Positions 24,112 to 33,792 of a stretch of 40,063 nt of DNA are shown piece by piece. The notes below the pieces were generated by a model that was not told where the DNA came from, made no database searches, and worked only from the letters and a program-made list of their open reading frames with translations. Position numbers and translations under genes: made by a program. The first letter of the stretch is position 1, and each line of letters starts with the position of its first letter. Origin of the DNA: Clostridiaceae bacterium (GTDB lineage Bacteria; Bacillota; Clostridia; Oscillospirales; Acutalibacteraceae); NCBI GenBank assembly GCA_016297555.1, contig JAEDGK010000002.1, positions 1 through 40,063 on the forward strand, in the 5' to 3' direction.

Positions 24112-25929
24112 ATGCAAAAAAAGAATAATACTACCAACAAAGAAAAAAGCGGCAAGCCTAAGGCTCAGCAGAGGAGTAAGGCAGCTCAGGCACCGCAGAG
24201 CAAGCAGCCCAAAAAGCAGCGTTCTTCAAGACCGACTAACGGCTCGGCAAAAAAATACAGAAAATCAAACGAGCTGCCTGTCAAAATAGCGTTTCTCGGC
24301 GGACTCAACGAGGTCGGCAAAAATATGACTCTTTATGAGTATAAGGACGATATGTTCCTTGTTGACTGCGGTCTTTCTTTTCCCGACCCCGAGATGCTCG
24401 GAGTTGACCTTGTTATTCCCGATTTTTCATATGTTGAGCGCAATGCCGATAAAATCAGGGGAATAATCATCACCCACGGGCATGAGGATCACATCGGCGG
24501 CTTGGCTTATCTGCTTAAAACCGTCAACATTCCCGTTTACGGAACGAAGCTCACAATCGGTCTTATTCAGGGCAAGCTTAAAGAGCACGGGCTTCTCGGC
24601 AGCGCAAAGCTTAATGAAATTGCCCCGGGAGATGTTATAACCCTCGGCGGATTTACCGTTGAAGCAATCCATGTCAATCACTCAATCCCCGATGCAATCG
24701 CTCTTGCAATCAAGTGTGATTGCGGCACGGTTGTTCAGACGGGAGATTTTAAAATTGACAGCACGCCCATTGACGGCGGAATGATTGACCTTTCACGCTT
24801 TGCTCAGCTCGGCGACGAGGGCGTTCTTTGTTTGCTTTCGGATTCCACCAACGCCGAAAGACCGGGTTATACCGAGAGTGAGCGCAAGGTCGGCGAATCC
24901 TTTGAAGTGCTTTTCAGAAAAGCGGGCAAGAGCCGAATAATCGTTGCGACCTTTGCATCCAACATTCACCGAGTTCAGCAGATAATCAATGTTGCAAGCT
25001 CGCTCGGGCGCAAGGTTGCCATTATCGGCAGAAGCCTTGAAAATGTTGTTAATATCAGCGCCCAGCTCGGCTATCTCAACATTCCCGAAAATGTTATGAT
25101 TAACGCTGATTTGATTAACCGTTACCCTGCCGAAAATATGGTTATCATAACCACGGGCAGTCAGGGAGAGCCTATGTCGGCGCTTTCAAGAATGGCTTTT
25201 TCCGACCACAGAAAGGTTGAAATCTGCCCCAACGACTATGTTATCATTTCGGCAACGCCCATTCCGGGCAATGAAAAAACGGTAGGCAAGGTTGTCAACG
25301 AGCTTTTGAAGCTCGGCGCTCATGTCATTTACGAAAAAATGTATGATGTTCATGTTTCGGGTCACGCCTGCCAGGAAGAGTTAAAGCTGATGATGGGGCT
25401 TGTTAAGCCGAAATATTTTATTCCCGTCCACGGCGAGCAGAAGCATCTGCGTAAGCATGCGGCTCTTGCTGAGGGAATGGGAATAAGCAAAGACAATATC
25501 TTTATTGCCGATAACGGCTATGTTGCCGAAATAACCAATAAATCAATCAAGAGCGGAGCGGCTGTTCCCGCAGGCAGAGTTTTTGTTGACGGCTACGGCG
25601 TGGGCGATGTCGGCAGCGTTGTGCTCAGAGACAGAAAGCATCTCGGGCAGGACGGTATAATCGTTGTAACTGCCTCAATCGATTACGAAACGGGTCAGCT
25701 TATCGCGGGTCCGGAGGTGGTTTCAAGAGGCTTCGTTTATGTTAAGGAAGCGGAGGAGCTTATCGAAAAAGCCCGCAAGGTTGCCGAGAATTGCCTTGAA
25801 AGCTGTTATTACAGCAATATCAACGATATCGGCACAATTAAGAGTAAGCTCAGAGACGCGGTTTCTCATTTTGTTTATGAGCAGACAAAGAGAAGCCCGA
25901 TGATACTCCCGATAATTATGGAGGTTTAA
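24112..25929 (+). CDS. rnj: Ribonuclease J
   Basis: 5'-3' exo- and endoribonuclease for mRNA decay and RNA maturation in the cytoplasm. The 605-residue protein starts with a Lys/Gln/Ser/Asn-rich, probably disordered extension (1-53). A metallo-beta-lactamase/beta-CASP core follows: THGHEDHIGG holds H122, H124, D126 and H127; VQTGDFKID, FASNIHRVQQ and TGSQGEP are further core motifs; IPVHGE and the C-terminal RNase J domain close the protein. The ATG at 24112 is chosen for AGGAG five bases upstream. An in-frame ATG at 24034 lies inside the leader hairpin and has no ribosome site. The last codons (ATG GAG GTT TAA) form the ribosome site of gdpP, which starts at the next base. Confidence 0.95.
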   Translation: MQKKNNTTNKEKSGKPKAQQRSKAAQAPQSKQPKKQRSSRPTNGSAKKYRKSNELPVKIAFLGGLNEVGKNMTLYEYKDDMFLVDCGLSFPDPEMLGVDLVIPDFSYVERNADKIRGIIITHGHEDHIGGLAYLLKTVNIPVYGTKLTIGLIQGKLKEHGLLGSAKLNEIAPGDVITLGGFTVEAIHVNHSIPDAIALAIKCDCGTVVQTGDFKIDSTPIDGGMIDLSRFAQLGDEGVLCLLSDSTNAERPGYTESERKVGESFEVLFRKAGKSRIIVATFASNIHRVQQIINVASSLGRKVAIIGRSLENVVNISAQLGYLNIPENVMINADLINRYPAENMVIITTGSQGEPMSALSRMAFSDHRKVEICPNDYVIISATPIPGNEKTVGKVVNELLKLGAHVIYEKMYDVHVSGHACQEELKLMMGLVKPKYFIPVHGEQKHLRKHAALAEGMGISKDNIFIADNGYVAEITNKSIKSGAAVPAGRVFVDGYGVGDVGSVVLRDRKHLGQDGIIVVTASIDYETGQLIAGPEVVSRGFVYVKEAEELIEKARKVAENCLESCYYSNINDIGTIKSKLRDAVSHFVYEQTKRSPMILPIIMEV

Positions 25930-27891
25930 ATGAGATTCAAAGGCTTTTGGTATGACAGCCTGCTGATTTGCGTCACAGCGGCTTTTGCAGCGGCTTTTAC
26001 GGCTCTGACGGCGTTTGTCGAGCCGCGCCTTGCCGTTGCGGAGGCAATAGCGTTCCTGACCGTTTTCGGCATTGCGCTTTGCAGGGCGATTTTTGCCAAA
26101 AAAAGATATAAAAAATTCCTGCTCAGAACGGCAAAAAAGCTTGATTTTACAGATCAAAAGGTTCTTTCAAATTTTCCTTTCCCTGTTGCGGTTTGCAACG
26201 AGGAAGGATACATAACCTGGTGCAGCAGCCGATTTTTAAACGAGATTTCAGGCGGCGATGTAACTCCGTCCGACAATATTTCCGAGTTCACAAACGGCAT
26301 AGAGCTTGACGCTTTGATAAGCGAAGAGGAAACGAGCGTTTTTGTCAACGACAGATACTATTCCGTTTATACTATTACTTATCAGTCGGGCGGCAAAAAG
26401 TATTGCGCTTTATATTATCTTGACAACACAAGGCTCAAGAAAACCGAAATCGAATATTATAATTCCCGCCCTTATGCGGTAATTATCGAAATGGATAATC
26501 TGGACGATTCGAGAACGGATTTCAGAGACAGCGAGAGAACCGAGATAAAGAGCCAGATTGAAGCCGCGCTTGATAATTGGTCGGAATCATATAACAGCTT
26601 TGTTAAGAGAATAGGCGATGACCGTTATCTGATAATCACCGAGCAAAAGAATATCAGCCGTATGATTCAGGATAAATTCTCGGTGCTTGAAACCGTCAGA
26701 AGCTATGAATATAAAGATAAAAAAGTCGGCGTTACTCTGTCGGTCGGCGTTGCGGGGGGCGAAAATGTCAGAGCCTGCGAAAAGAACGCCCGCAAGGCGC
26801 TTGAAATGGCGTTGGGCAGAGGCGGAGATCAGGTGGCAATTAAAAATAAAGACGGCTATGATTATATCGGCGGCGTTTCAAAAAGTGCGGAAAAGAGAAA
26901 CAAGGTCAGAAGCCGCGTTGTCGGCTCAGCCATTGCCGAGCTTATAAAGTCAAGCAGTAATGTTATAATTATGGGTCATTCTTATACCGACCTCGACGCA
27001 TTGGGCGCCGCCGTCGGCGTTGCCTGCGCGGTTGAAAGCTTCGGTGTGCCCGTAAACATCGCAACCGACAGAAAAAAGACTCTTGCATCATCCCTTGTTG
27101 AAAAAATGGACAGGGAGGGCATGGGCTCTCTGATAGTCGATCAGGACAGAGCGGCAGAGCTTATCGGCAAAAAAACCTTGCTGATAGTTGTTGATACTCA
27201 TATTGAAGGCTTCGTTGAATTTCCGAAGCTCTATGAAAAAGCGGAAACGCGGGTTATCATCGACCATCACAGGCGAGCGGTTGCAGATGCCGAGAGCGCG
27301 GTCATTTTCCACCATGACCCCGGTGCTTCCTCGTCGTGCGAAATGGTAACGGAGCTTTTGCAGTATATTAATCCCGATATCAACATAACAAAATTTGTTG
27401 CCGAGGCGCTCCTTGCGGGCATAATGCTCGATACCAAGGATTTTGTTATCGGTGCGGGAGTCAGAACCTTTGAGGCGGCGGCGTTTCTGAAAGATAAAAA
27501 TGCCGATACCGTCAGCGTTAAAAAGCTTTTTGCAAATTCAATGGAGGTCAACAAGCTCAGAACAAGGGTCATTTCTTCGGCTCGGAGCTTTATGGGCTGC
27601 GCCGTGTCGCAGGTCGATTTTGATTCTCCCGATATACGCATTATTGCGGCTCAGGCGGCGGACGAGCTTCTGAATGTCAGCGGAATAAAAGCTTCGTTTG
27701 TGCTTTTTGAAAACGGAGGAGCAATCAATATTTCCGCGCGCAGTCTGGGCGAGGTAAATGTTCAGGTAATTATGGAAAAGCTCGGCGGAGGCGGTCACCA
27801 AACAATGGCGGCGTGTCAGCTCAGGGGCTTTGATATGGATAAAGCGAGAGCGGCTCTCGAAGCCGCCGTAAAGGCTTATTTTGAAAACTAA
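25930..27891 (+). CDS. gdpP: Cyclic di-AMP phosphodiesterase GdpP
   Basis: Membrane-bound enzyme that degrades c-di-AMP to pApA, affecting wall stress, osmolyte and potassium balance. The 653-residue protein has two membrane helices (about 8-55), a degenerate PAS domain (about 75-165), and a degenerate GGDEF domain (about 180-310) where RIGDDRYLI replaces GGDEF. The DHH domain has GHSYTDLDALG (H350, D354, D356), VVDTH and IDHHRR (D445, H446, H447). The DHHA1 domain has GGGGHQTMAAC near 617. Length and order match the B. subtilis protein. The ATG immediately follows the rnj stop, using GGAGG inside rnj, so synthesis should be coupled. Confidence 0.96.
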   Translation: MRFKGFWYDSLLICVTAAFAAAFTALTAFVEPRLAVAEAIAFLTVFGIALCRAIFAKKRYKKFLLRTAKKLDFTDQKVLSNFPFPVAVCNEEGYITWCSSRFLNEISGGDVTPSDNISEFTNGIELDALISEEETSVFVNDRYYSVYTITYQSGGKKYCALYYLDNTRLKKTEIEYYNSRPYAVIIEMDNLDDSRTDFRDSERTEIKSQIEAALDNWSESYNSFVKRIGDDRYLIITEQKNISRMIQDKFSVLETVRSYEYKDKKVGVTLSVGVAGGENVRACEKNARKALEMALGRGGDQVAIKNKDGYDYIGGVSKSAEKRNKVRSRVVGSAIAELIKSSSNVIIMGHSYTDLDALGAAVGVACAVESFGVPVNIATDRKKTLASSLVEKMDREGMGSLIVDQDRAAELIGKKTLLIVVDTHIEGFVEFPKLYEKAETRVIIDHHRRAVADAESAVIFHHDPGASSSCEMVTELLQYINPDINITKFVAEALLAGIMLDTKDFVIGAGVRTFEAAAFLKDKNADTVSVKKLFANSMEVNKLRTRVISSARSFMGCAVSQVDFDSPDIRIIAAQAADELLNVSGIKASFVLFENGGAINISARSLGEVNVQVIMEKLGGGGHQTMAACQLRGFDMDKARAALEAAVKAYFEN

Positions 27892-27903
27892 GGAGATATG
27901 GCA

Positions 27904-28344
27904 ATGAAAGTAGTTTTAACTCAGGATGTTAAGGGGCTCGGCAAAAAGGGCGAGCTTGTAAATGCTTCCGACGGATATGCGAGAAATTTTCTTTTTCCGA
28001 GAAAGCTTGCGATTGAAGCAAATTCGCAGGCTATGAGCGAGCTTAAAAACAGAGAAGCCGCCGAGAAGCACAGAATAGATACCGAAATTGCCGCGGCAAA
28101 GGCAAACGCGGCAAAGCTTGAGGGCAAAACCGTTAAGCTTACCGCCAAGGCGGGCGCAAACGGCAAGCTTTTCGGCTCAATAACCTCAAAGGATGTTGCC
28201 GCCGCGGTTTCAAGCGCTTTCGGCATGGAGCTTGATAAGCGCAAGGTGGTTGTTGAGGACATCAAGTCGTTCGGAACTTATCCCGTTGAGGTCAAGCTTT
28301 ATAACGGCATTTCAGCCTCAATGTTTGTAATGGTCGGCGAATAA
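27904..28344 (+). CDS. rplI: 50S ribosomal protein L9
   Basis: Binds 23S rRNA at the base of the L1 stalk. The 146-residue protein has the N-terminal domain [30 protein letters not shown], a long central helix, and the C-terminal RNA-binding domain. The ATG at 27904 is preferred over 27898 because AAGGAG lies eight bases upstream of the former and only two from the latter; it also gives the usual L9 N-terminus. Order gdpP-rplI-dnaB is the conserved Firmicutes arrangement. Confidence 0.97.
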   Translation: MKVVLTQDVKGLGKKGELVNASDGYARNFLFPRKLAIEANSQAMSELKNREAAEKHRIDTEIAAAKANAAKLEGKTVKLTAKAGANGKLFGSITSKDVAAAVSSAFGMELDKRKVVVEDIKSFGTYPVEVKLYNGISASMFVMVGE

Positions 28345-28366
28345 TAAATCCGAACGGAGAATTTAA

Positions 28367-29749
28367 ATGGCAGATAACAGTTTGCTTTCACTTGATAACA
28401 TTGCTATGCCTTTCAGCGCAGAGGCGGAGCAAGCAGTGCTCGGAAGTATACTTGTAGACCCCTCCTGCCTTTCGCAGGCGGCGGTTTACATAAGCCCCGA
28501 GGCGTTTTATTTGCCCCAGCATGCGGCTATTTTTGAAGCAATGATAACCCTTGACAGCATGGGCAGAATTATTGACCCCCTTGTTGTTCTGGATTTGCTT
28601 GTGCAAAGGGGAGTTTATGACAACGCATCGGGCAGAAACTATCTTTTTGAGCTTGCTCAGATGGTTCCCTCAACCTCAAATGTTGAGATGTATGCCAAAA
28701 TAGTCCGCGAAAAATTCTATATGCGTACTCTTATCGGCGTTTCAACCGAGACCATCGAAAGCGCGGTGGCTCAGGAGGAAACTGCCGACACTCTGCTCGA
28801 CAATGCGGAGCAGAAAATATATAATATCCGCCAGGGCAAAACGACTAACGCCCCCTCAAAGCTGAAAGACATTATCGTCAACAATGTTTACGATACTCTT
28901 AAAAAAATAACGGGAGAGGATCGTGAGCTTTATAAAGGCTACACAACGGGCTTTTCCGACCTTGATAAGATTTTGACGGGTCTTAACCGCTCCGACCTTA
29001 TTCTTGTCGGCGCAAGACCTGCTATGGGTAAAACGAGCTTTGCGCTTAATCTTGCCCGCAATGTTGCGGCTCTCGGCAAGCGCAAGGTGCTGTTTTTCTC
29101 TCTTGAAATGACAAAGGAACAGCTTGCAATGCGTGTTCTCGGAACGGAAGCACGCGTTTCAAGCATGAAGATGCGTAACGGTCAGATAAGCCAGGATGAA
29201 TGGATAAGGCTCGGTATGGCAACGAGTGCGCTCAATGACTGCGAGCTTTATTTTGACGATACATCAAGCATAACCGTTCCCGAGATGAAAGCAAAAACAA
29301 GGCGTCTCGGCGGCGTTGAATGTGTGATTATCGATTATCTCGGTCTTATCAAAGGAAGCACCAAAACCGAAAACCGCGTTCAGGAGGTCAGCGAAATAAC
29401 CCGTAACCTCAAAATGATGGCAAAGGATTTGAATATTCCCATCGTCTGTTGCGCCCAGCTTTCCAGAGGCACCGAGGGCAGGGGAAAGTCTCACAGACCT
29501 CAGCTTGCGGATTTGCGTGAATCAGGCTCAATAGAGCAGGATGCCGACATAGTTATGATGCTTTACCGCCCCGATTATTACAAAGGCGAAAAAGACGATG
29601 ACGACGAGCCTGCACCGCCGAAGCCCGAGGTCAACACCGTTGAGGTTATCGTTGCCAAAAACAGGCACGGCGAAACAGGAACCGTTGAATTTGCGTGGGA
29701 CGGCGAGCACACTCTGTTTATTCCGCTGGAGAGAGATTTTGATGATTGA
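28367..29749 (+). CDS. dnaB: Replicative DNA helicase DnaB
   Basis: Hexameric helicase at the replication fork (called DnaC in B. subtilis). The 460-residue protein has the N-terminal DnaB domain (MPFSAEAEQAVLGSIL), a linker, and the RecA-like domain with Walker A GARPAMGKTS at 215-224, Walker B-like CVIIDYLGLI, and LRESGSIEQDAD plus KNRHGETG (the arginine-finger region). No intein is present. It follows rplI by 22 bases with CGGAGA upstream of the ATG, and its end overlaps tilS by eight bases. Confidence 0.97.
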   Translation: MADNSLLSLDNIAMPFSAEAEQAVLGSILVDPSCLSQAAVYISPEAFYLPQHAAIFEAMITLDSMGRIIDPLVVLDLLVQRGVYDNASGRNYLFELAQMVPSTSNVEMYAKIVREKFYMRTLIGVSTETIESAVAQEETADTLLDNAEQKIYNIRQGKTTNAPSKLKDIIVNNVYDTLKKITGEDRELYKGYTTGFSDLDKILTGLNRSDLILVGARPAMGKTSFALNLARNVAALGKRKVLFFSLEMTKEQLAMRVLGTEARVSSMKMRNGQISQDEWIRLGMATSALNDCELYFDDTSSITVPEMKAKTRRLGGVECVIIDYLGLIKGSTKTENRVQEVSEITRNLKMMAKDLNIPIVCCAQLSRGTEGRGKSHRPQLADLRESGSIEQDADIVMMLYRPDYYKGEKDDDDEPAPPKPEVNTVEVIVAKNRHGETGTVEFAWDGEHTLFIPLERDFDD

Positions 29750-31088
29750 TAAAGTAAAAGCGGTTATTGATAAATATGCAATGCTGCCGCAGGGCGCCTG
29801 CGTTGTGGCGGCGGTTTCGGGCGGCAGCGATTCAATGGCTCTGCTTTATATTCTGAATTTGCTTAAAGAGGAATACGGCTTTTCGCTTTGCGCGGCTCAT
29901 GTTAACCACGGTCTGCGCGGCGAAAACGCACAGCGCGATGAACGCTTTGTGGAGAGTAAGTGCCGCGAGGCGGGGATACCCGTTCACATTCTCAAAGCTG
30001 ATGTTGCGGCTCTTGCAAGTCAGTCGGGTATGGGCATTGAGGAATGCGGACGCAAGGTCAGATATGATTTTTTCAATTCTCTCGGTGAAAACATAATAAT
30101 TGCAACCGCCCATAATCTGAGCGACAGGATTGAAACCTTTTTCTTCAATTTCACGCGCGGAAGCGCTCTGCGGGGGCTTTGCTCAATTCCGCCCAAAAGG
30201 GACAATATAATAAGACCGCTTATTGATTGCTCAAAAGACGAGATAACGGCTTTTTGTGCCGCAAATTCCATTGAATATGTTACGGATGAAACGAATTCGG
30301 ATGTTAAGTATTCTCGCAACAGAATAAGGCACAATGTCGTAACCCAGCTTAGAGAGATTAATCCGTCATTTGAAAAGTGCGCGGGCAGATGCATTGAGTC
30401 GCTTAATGAGGACGAGCTTTTTCTTTCGTCGCTTGCCGATGAGCTTGTTCGGTCCGCAAGGCTTCCCGTCGGATTTGACGCTGCAAAGCTTTCAAATTCT
30501 CCGCGACCCGTTGCTCTGAGAGCCTTGATGTCAATTTGCGCCGAGTGCGCCGATACCGTTCCCGAAAACAAGGCGGCGGAAAAGATTTTTGACCTGCTTT
30601 CATCGGGCGGCAGCTTCAATATAAACGGCGGCGCAAGCGTGCGGGTCAGAAAAGGGATTTTGGATTTTCCGCAGAGTTTTGATAAGCCCGAAAAAGCGGA
30701 GCTTACCCTCGGAAAAGTCAGCTTCGGCGGCTTAACGGCGGAAACCGAAATAATTAACATTGATGAAATAAATAATTTACAAAAGATTTCAAAACAGGGG
30801 TTGGAATATTACCTCGACTGTGATAAAATACACGGAAAGGTGTTTTTGAGAAGCCGCCAAGACGGCGACAGAATTAAAATCAAAGCCCGCGGATGCACAA
30901 AAACTCTTAAAAAGCTGTTTAACGAAATGTCGCTTCCTCCCGAAAAAAGAGACGGCGTTGCCGTTGCGGCAGATGAGAGCGGAGTGCTGTTCGTTGAGGG
31001 AGTCGGATGTGACGCAAGAGCAGAAATAACGCCCGAAACCAAGCGCGTTATGCGAGTGCGGTTGAAAAGAAATAATAATGGGGTATGA
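29742..31088 (+). CDS. tilS: tRNA(Ile)-lysidine synthase TilS
   Basis: Modifies C34 of tRNA-Ile(CAU) to lysidine with ATP, so that it reads AUA. The 448-residue protein has the PP-loop SGGSDS at 26-31, the HVNHGLRG motif, and RIETFFFNFTRGSALRGL, then the TilS-specific C-terminal domains (VFLRSRQDGDRIK, KKLFNEMSLPPEKRD). The ATG at 29742 lies within the last codons of dnaB, with GGAGAG eight bases upstream. A much earlier in-frame start inside dnaB is discarded. Confidence 0.95.
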   Translation: MIDKVKAVIDKYAMLPQGACVVAAVSGGSDSMALLYILNLLKEEYGFSLCAAHVNHGLRGENAQRDERFVESKCREAGIPVHILKADVAALASQSGMGIEECGRKVRYDFFNSLGENIIIATAHNLSDRIETFFFNFTRGSALRGLCSIPPKRDNIIRPLIDCSKDEITAFCAANSIEYVTDETNSDVKYSRNRIRHNVVTQLREINPSFEKCAGRCIESLNEDELFLSSLADELVRSARLPVGFDAAKLSNSPRPVALRALMSICAECADTVPENKAAEKIFDLLSSGGSFNINGGASVRVRKGILDFPQSFDKPEKAELTLGKVSFGGLTAETEIINIDEINNLQKISKQGLEYYLDCDKIHGKVFLRSRQDGDRIKIKARGCTKTLKKLFNEMSLPPEKRDGVAVAADESGVLFVEGVGCDARAEITPETKRVMRVRLKRNNNGV

Positions 31089-31101
31089 AAGGAAATCGGC
31101 G

Positions 31102-31650
31102 ATGATAAACGATATCGAAAAAGTCTATTACAGCGAAGAAACGCTTCACGGAATTGTTGAGCGCCTCGGCAAGCAGATAAGCGAGGATTATAAAGATAAA
31201 AACCTCCTTCTTGTCAGCGTTTTAAAAGGCTCTGTTATCTTTATGGCGGATTTGATGAGAGCGATAACCATTCCCTGCGCCATTGATTTTATGTGCGTTT
31301 CAAGCTATGCAAATAAAACCGAATCGAGCGGCGTTGTTAAAATCATCAAGGATTTGGACATTGACCTTCAAGGGTATGATGTTTTGATAGTTGAGGATAT
31401 TCTGGATTCGGGCAAAACGCTCAGCTATCTCAAAACGCTTCTGCTCGGCAGAAATCCTAAGAGCATTAAAATATGCACCCTGCTTGATAAGCCCGAGCGC
31501 AGAGCCGTTAAGGGACTTTATGCCGATTATTCTGGAGCGGAGGTTCCCGATGAATTTGTTGTCGGCTACGGGCTTGATTATGACGAAAAATACAGAAATC
31601 TTCCGTACATCGGAGTTCTCAAAAGAGAAATATATCAGAACAATAATTGA
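31102..31650 (+). CDS. hpt: Hypoxanthine phosphoribosyltransferase
   Basis: Salvages hypoxanthine and guanine to IMP and GMP with PRPP. The 182-residue protein has the PRPP-binding motif VEDILDSGKT (about 97-106), the flexible-loop SSYANKTESSG, and the C-terminal VVGYGLDYDEKYRNLPYIG. The ATG at 31102 is chosen with AAAGGA eight bases upstream, giving the usual MINDIEKV start. It lies 13 bases after tilS and before ftsH: the conserved tilS-hprT-ftsH order. Confidence 0.96.
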   Translation: MINDIEKVYYSEETLHGIVERLGKQISEDYKDKNLLLVSVLKGSVIFMADLMRAITIPCAIDFMCVSSYANKTESSGVVKIIKDLDIDLQGYDVLIVEDILDSGKTLSYLKTLLLGRNPKSIKICTLLDKPERRAVKGLYADYSGAEVPDEFVVGYGLDYDEKYRNLPYIGVLKREIYQNNN

Positions 31651-31691
31651 GTCCAGGTTGGGAAAGCTATTTTAAGGAGTGATTATTCCAA

Positions 31692-33596
31692 TTGAATACT
31701 AAAAATAACAATTCGGGCAATTTTAAAAGAAAGCTGTTTACTCTGCTGCCCTATATTCTTATTCCTCTTATGATTTTGCTCGGCGTAACCTATTATGCCA
31801 ACACTCAGAGCAGAGAGAAGCTGGAATATTATCAGATCGTTTCTCTTTTTGACGAGGGAAAAATAACGGAATATAAGCTCAACCTGAGCAGCGGCGCGCT
31901 CGTTTATTATGTTGAGGGCGACAAGCAGGAAAAAACCTTCTCCGTTCCCAGCGTCAGCCTTTTTATTGAGGATGTTCATGAAAATGTTATAAAATATAAC
32001 CGTGAAAATCCCGATAAGCCCATTAAGGCGGGCTATGTTTCAGGCTCAACGGGGCAGTGGATTTATAACATTGTTCCCACATTGCTGCTTTTGGTTGTGA
32101 TGGGCGGTCTGACTTTCTTTATGTTCAGGCGTATGAACCAGACTATGACCAACGAAAATAACCGCACAATGAGCTTCGGCAAGGCACGCATAAAGCAGGC
32201 TAAGGACGAAAAAAGAAAAACAACCTTTGCCGATGTTGCGGGCGCTGACGAAGAAAAAGAAGAGCTTGAAGAAATTGTTCAGTTCCTCAAAAATCCTTCA
32301 AAGTTCGATATGCTCGGCGCAAGAATCCCCAAGGGCGTTTTGCTCGTAGGCCCTCCGGGCACGGGTAAAACTCTGCTTGCAAGAGCCGTTGCAGGCGAAG
32401 CCGATGTTCCGTTCTTCTCAATTTCCGGCTCGGATTTCGTTGAAATGTATGTCGGCGTCGGCGCTTCGAGAGTCCGTGATCTTTTCGATCAGGCAAAGAA
32501 GAATTCGCCGTCGATTATCTTTATTGATGAAATCGATGCCGTAGGTCGCCACAGAGGCGCAGGCATGGGCGGCGGTCACGATGAAAGAGAGCAGACTCTT
32601 AACCAGCTGCTTGTTGAAATGGACGGCTTCGGAGCAAACGAGGGCGTTATCGTCATAGCCGCAACCAACAGACCCGATATCCTTGACCCCGCGCTTCTCA
32701 GACCCGGCAGATTTGACCGTCAGGTAACGGTTAATTATCCCGATACAAAGGGCAGGACAGAAATTCTTAAGGTTCACGCCAAAGGCAAGCCCATTGCACC
32801 GGATGTTGACCTTAACAGCATTGCTCACGCAACCGTAGGCTTTACGGGCGCAGACCTTGAAAATCTTCTCAACGAAGCCGCTTTGCTTGCCGCAAGAAGA
32901 AGCAAAAAGGCAATAACCATGGAAGAAATTGACGAGGCAACGCTCAAGGTTCAGGTTGGCTCCGAAAAGAAATCGCACAAGATGAACGAAAAAGCCAAAA
33001 AGCTTACCGCTTATCACGAAGCGGGTCATGCCGTATCAAGCTTTTATCTTGACAATCAGGATCCCGTTCATCAGATTTCGATTATACCCAGAGGTATGGC
33101 GGGCGGCTATACGCTTTACAGACCTGTTGAGGATAAAAACTATACTTCTAAAAATGAAATGCTCGATAATCTTGTCAGCCTGCTCGGCGGCAGAGTTGCC
33201 GAAGCGCTTGTGCTCGGCGATATTTCCACGGGCGCGTCAAACGATATCGAAAGAGCAACCGAAATTGCAAGGAGCATGGTTACTAAATACGGTATGAGCG
33301 AAAAGCTCGGACCCATCGCCTTCGGCGGTGAGAGCAACGAGGTTTTCCTCGGCAGAGATTTCAACCATGTCCGCAATTATTCAGAGAGCGTTGCATCTCA
33401 GATTGACGAAGAAATCGAAAACATCATCAGAAATGCATATAACAGAACCACCGCAATTCTTACCGAGCATATGGATAAGCTTCACGCCGTTGCCAAAAAG
33501 CTCTATGACAGCGAGAAGATGACAGGCGAGGAGTTTGCCGCAATTATGTCGGACGCCGCTCCCGAAGCTCCGCAGGAGAGCGAAACCGAAGAATAA
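31692..33596 (+). CDS. ftsH: ATP-dependent zinc metalloprotease FtsH
   Basis: Membrane-anchored AAA+ protease that degrades misassembled membrane proteins and some regulators. The 634-residue protein has a first helix (about 15-35), a small extracytoplasmic domain, and a second helix (about 125-145). AAA motifs are Walker A GPPGTGKT (220-227), Walker B IIFIDE (275-280) and the second region of homology [17 protein letters not shown]. The M41 zinc site is HEAGH (442-446), with a third ligand in TGASNDIE (D518). It starts with TTG; AAGGAG is about 12 bases upstream, rather far, but an in-frame stop overlaps the ribosome site and no better codon exists. Last gene of the cluster, before a strong terminator. 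Confidence 0.96.
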   Translation: MNTKNNNSGNFKRKLFTLLPYILIPLMILLGVTYYANTQSREKLEYYQIVSLFDEGKITEYKLNLSSGALVYYVEGDKQEKTFSVPSVSLFIEDVHENVIKYNRENPDKPIKAGYVSGSTGQWIYNIVPTLLLLVVMGGLTFFMFRRMNQTMTNENNRTMSFGKARIKQAKDEKRKTTFADVAGADEEKEELEEIVQFLKNPSKFDMLGARIPKGVLLVGPPGTGKTLLARAVAGEADVPFFSISGSDFVEMYVGVGASRVRDLFDQAKKNSPSIIFIDEIDAVGRHRGAGMGGGHDEREQTLNQLLVEMDGFGANEGVIVIAATNRPDILDPALLRPGRFDRQVTVNYPDTKGRTEILKVHAKGKPIAPDVDLNSIAHATVGFTGADLENLLNEAALLAARRSKKAITMEEIDEATLKVQVGSEKKSHKMNEKAKKLTAYHEAGHAVSSFYLDNQDPVHQISIIPRGMAGGYTLYRPVEDKNYTSKNEMLDNLVSLLGGRVAEALVLGDISTGASNDIERATEIARSMVTKYGMSEKLGPIAFGGESNEVFLGRDFNHVRNYSESVASQIDEEIENIIRNAYNRTTAILTEHMDKLHAVAKKLYDSEKMTGEEFAAIMSDAAPEAPQESETEE

Positions 33597-33654
33597 AGAA
33601 TAACGAGGCGGTCGCATAAGCGAAGACCAAAAGAAACTAAAATAAAAGAAAATG

Positions 33655-33694
33655 GCTTGTATTGGAAATTCAACCGATACAAGCTGTTTTTTTC
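33655..33694 (+). terminator. Intrinsic terminator after ftsH
   Basis: An 11-bp stem with one G-U pair, GCTTGTATTGG (33655-33665) and CCGATACAAGC (33674-33684), is followed by TGTTTTTTTC. Confidence 0.9.
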
Positions 33695-33704
33695 TGTATT
33701 TATA

Positions 33705-33733
33705 TTGACTTATTTGTTTTGCAGTGTGATAAT
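33705..33733 (+). promoter_or_regulatory. Sigma-A promoter of the alpha/beta hydrolase
   Basis: TTGACT (33705-33710), 17-base spacer ending TGT (extended -10), GATAAT (33728-33733). Confidence 0.78.
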
Positions 33734-33738
33734 TATCA
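33727..33738. promoter_or_regulatory. Perfect 12-bp palindrome over the -10 box
   Basis: TGATAATTATCA overlaps the -10 hexamer of the hydrolase promoter. Its half sites resemble Fur-family boxes (TGATAAT-N-ATTATCA), but the central spacer base is missing. A repressor site is possible; chance in AT-rich DNA is not excluded. Confidence 0.4.
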
Positions 33739-33792
33739 TGAAAATAATTTCTGAAACCGAATAACGGTTTGTCAGGATAAGGAGAGGTCAAA

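Noticed and set aside
29598..29741. N-terminal extension of tilS inside dnaB
   Set aside because: It lies in an alternative frame of dnaB, and the standard TilS N-terminus with a ribosome site begins at 29742.
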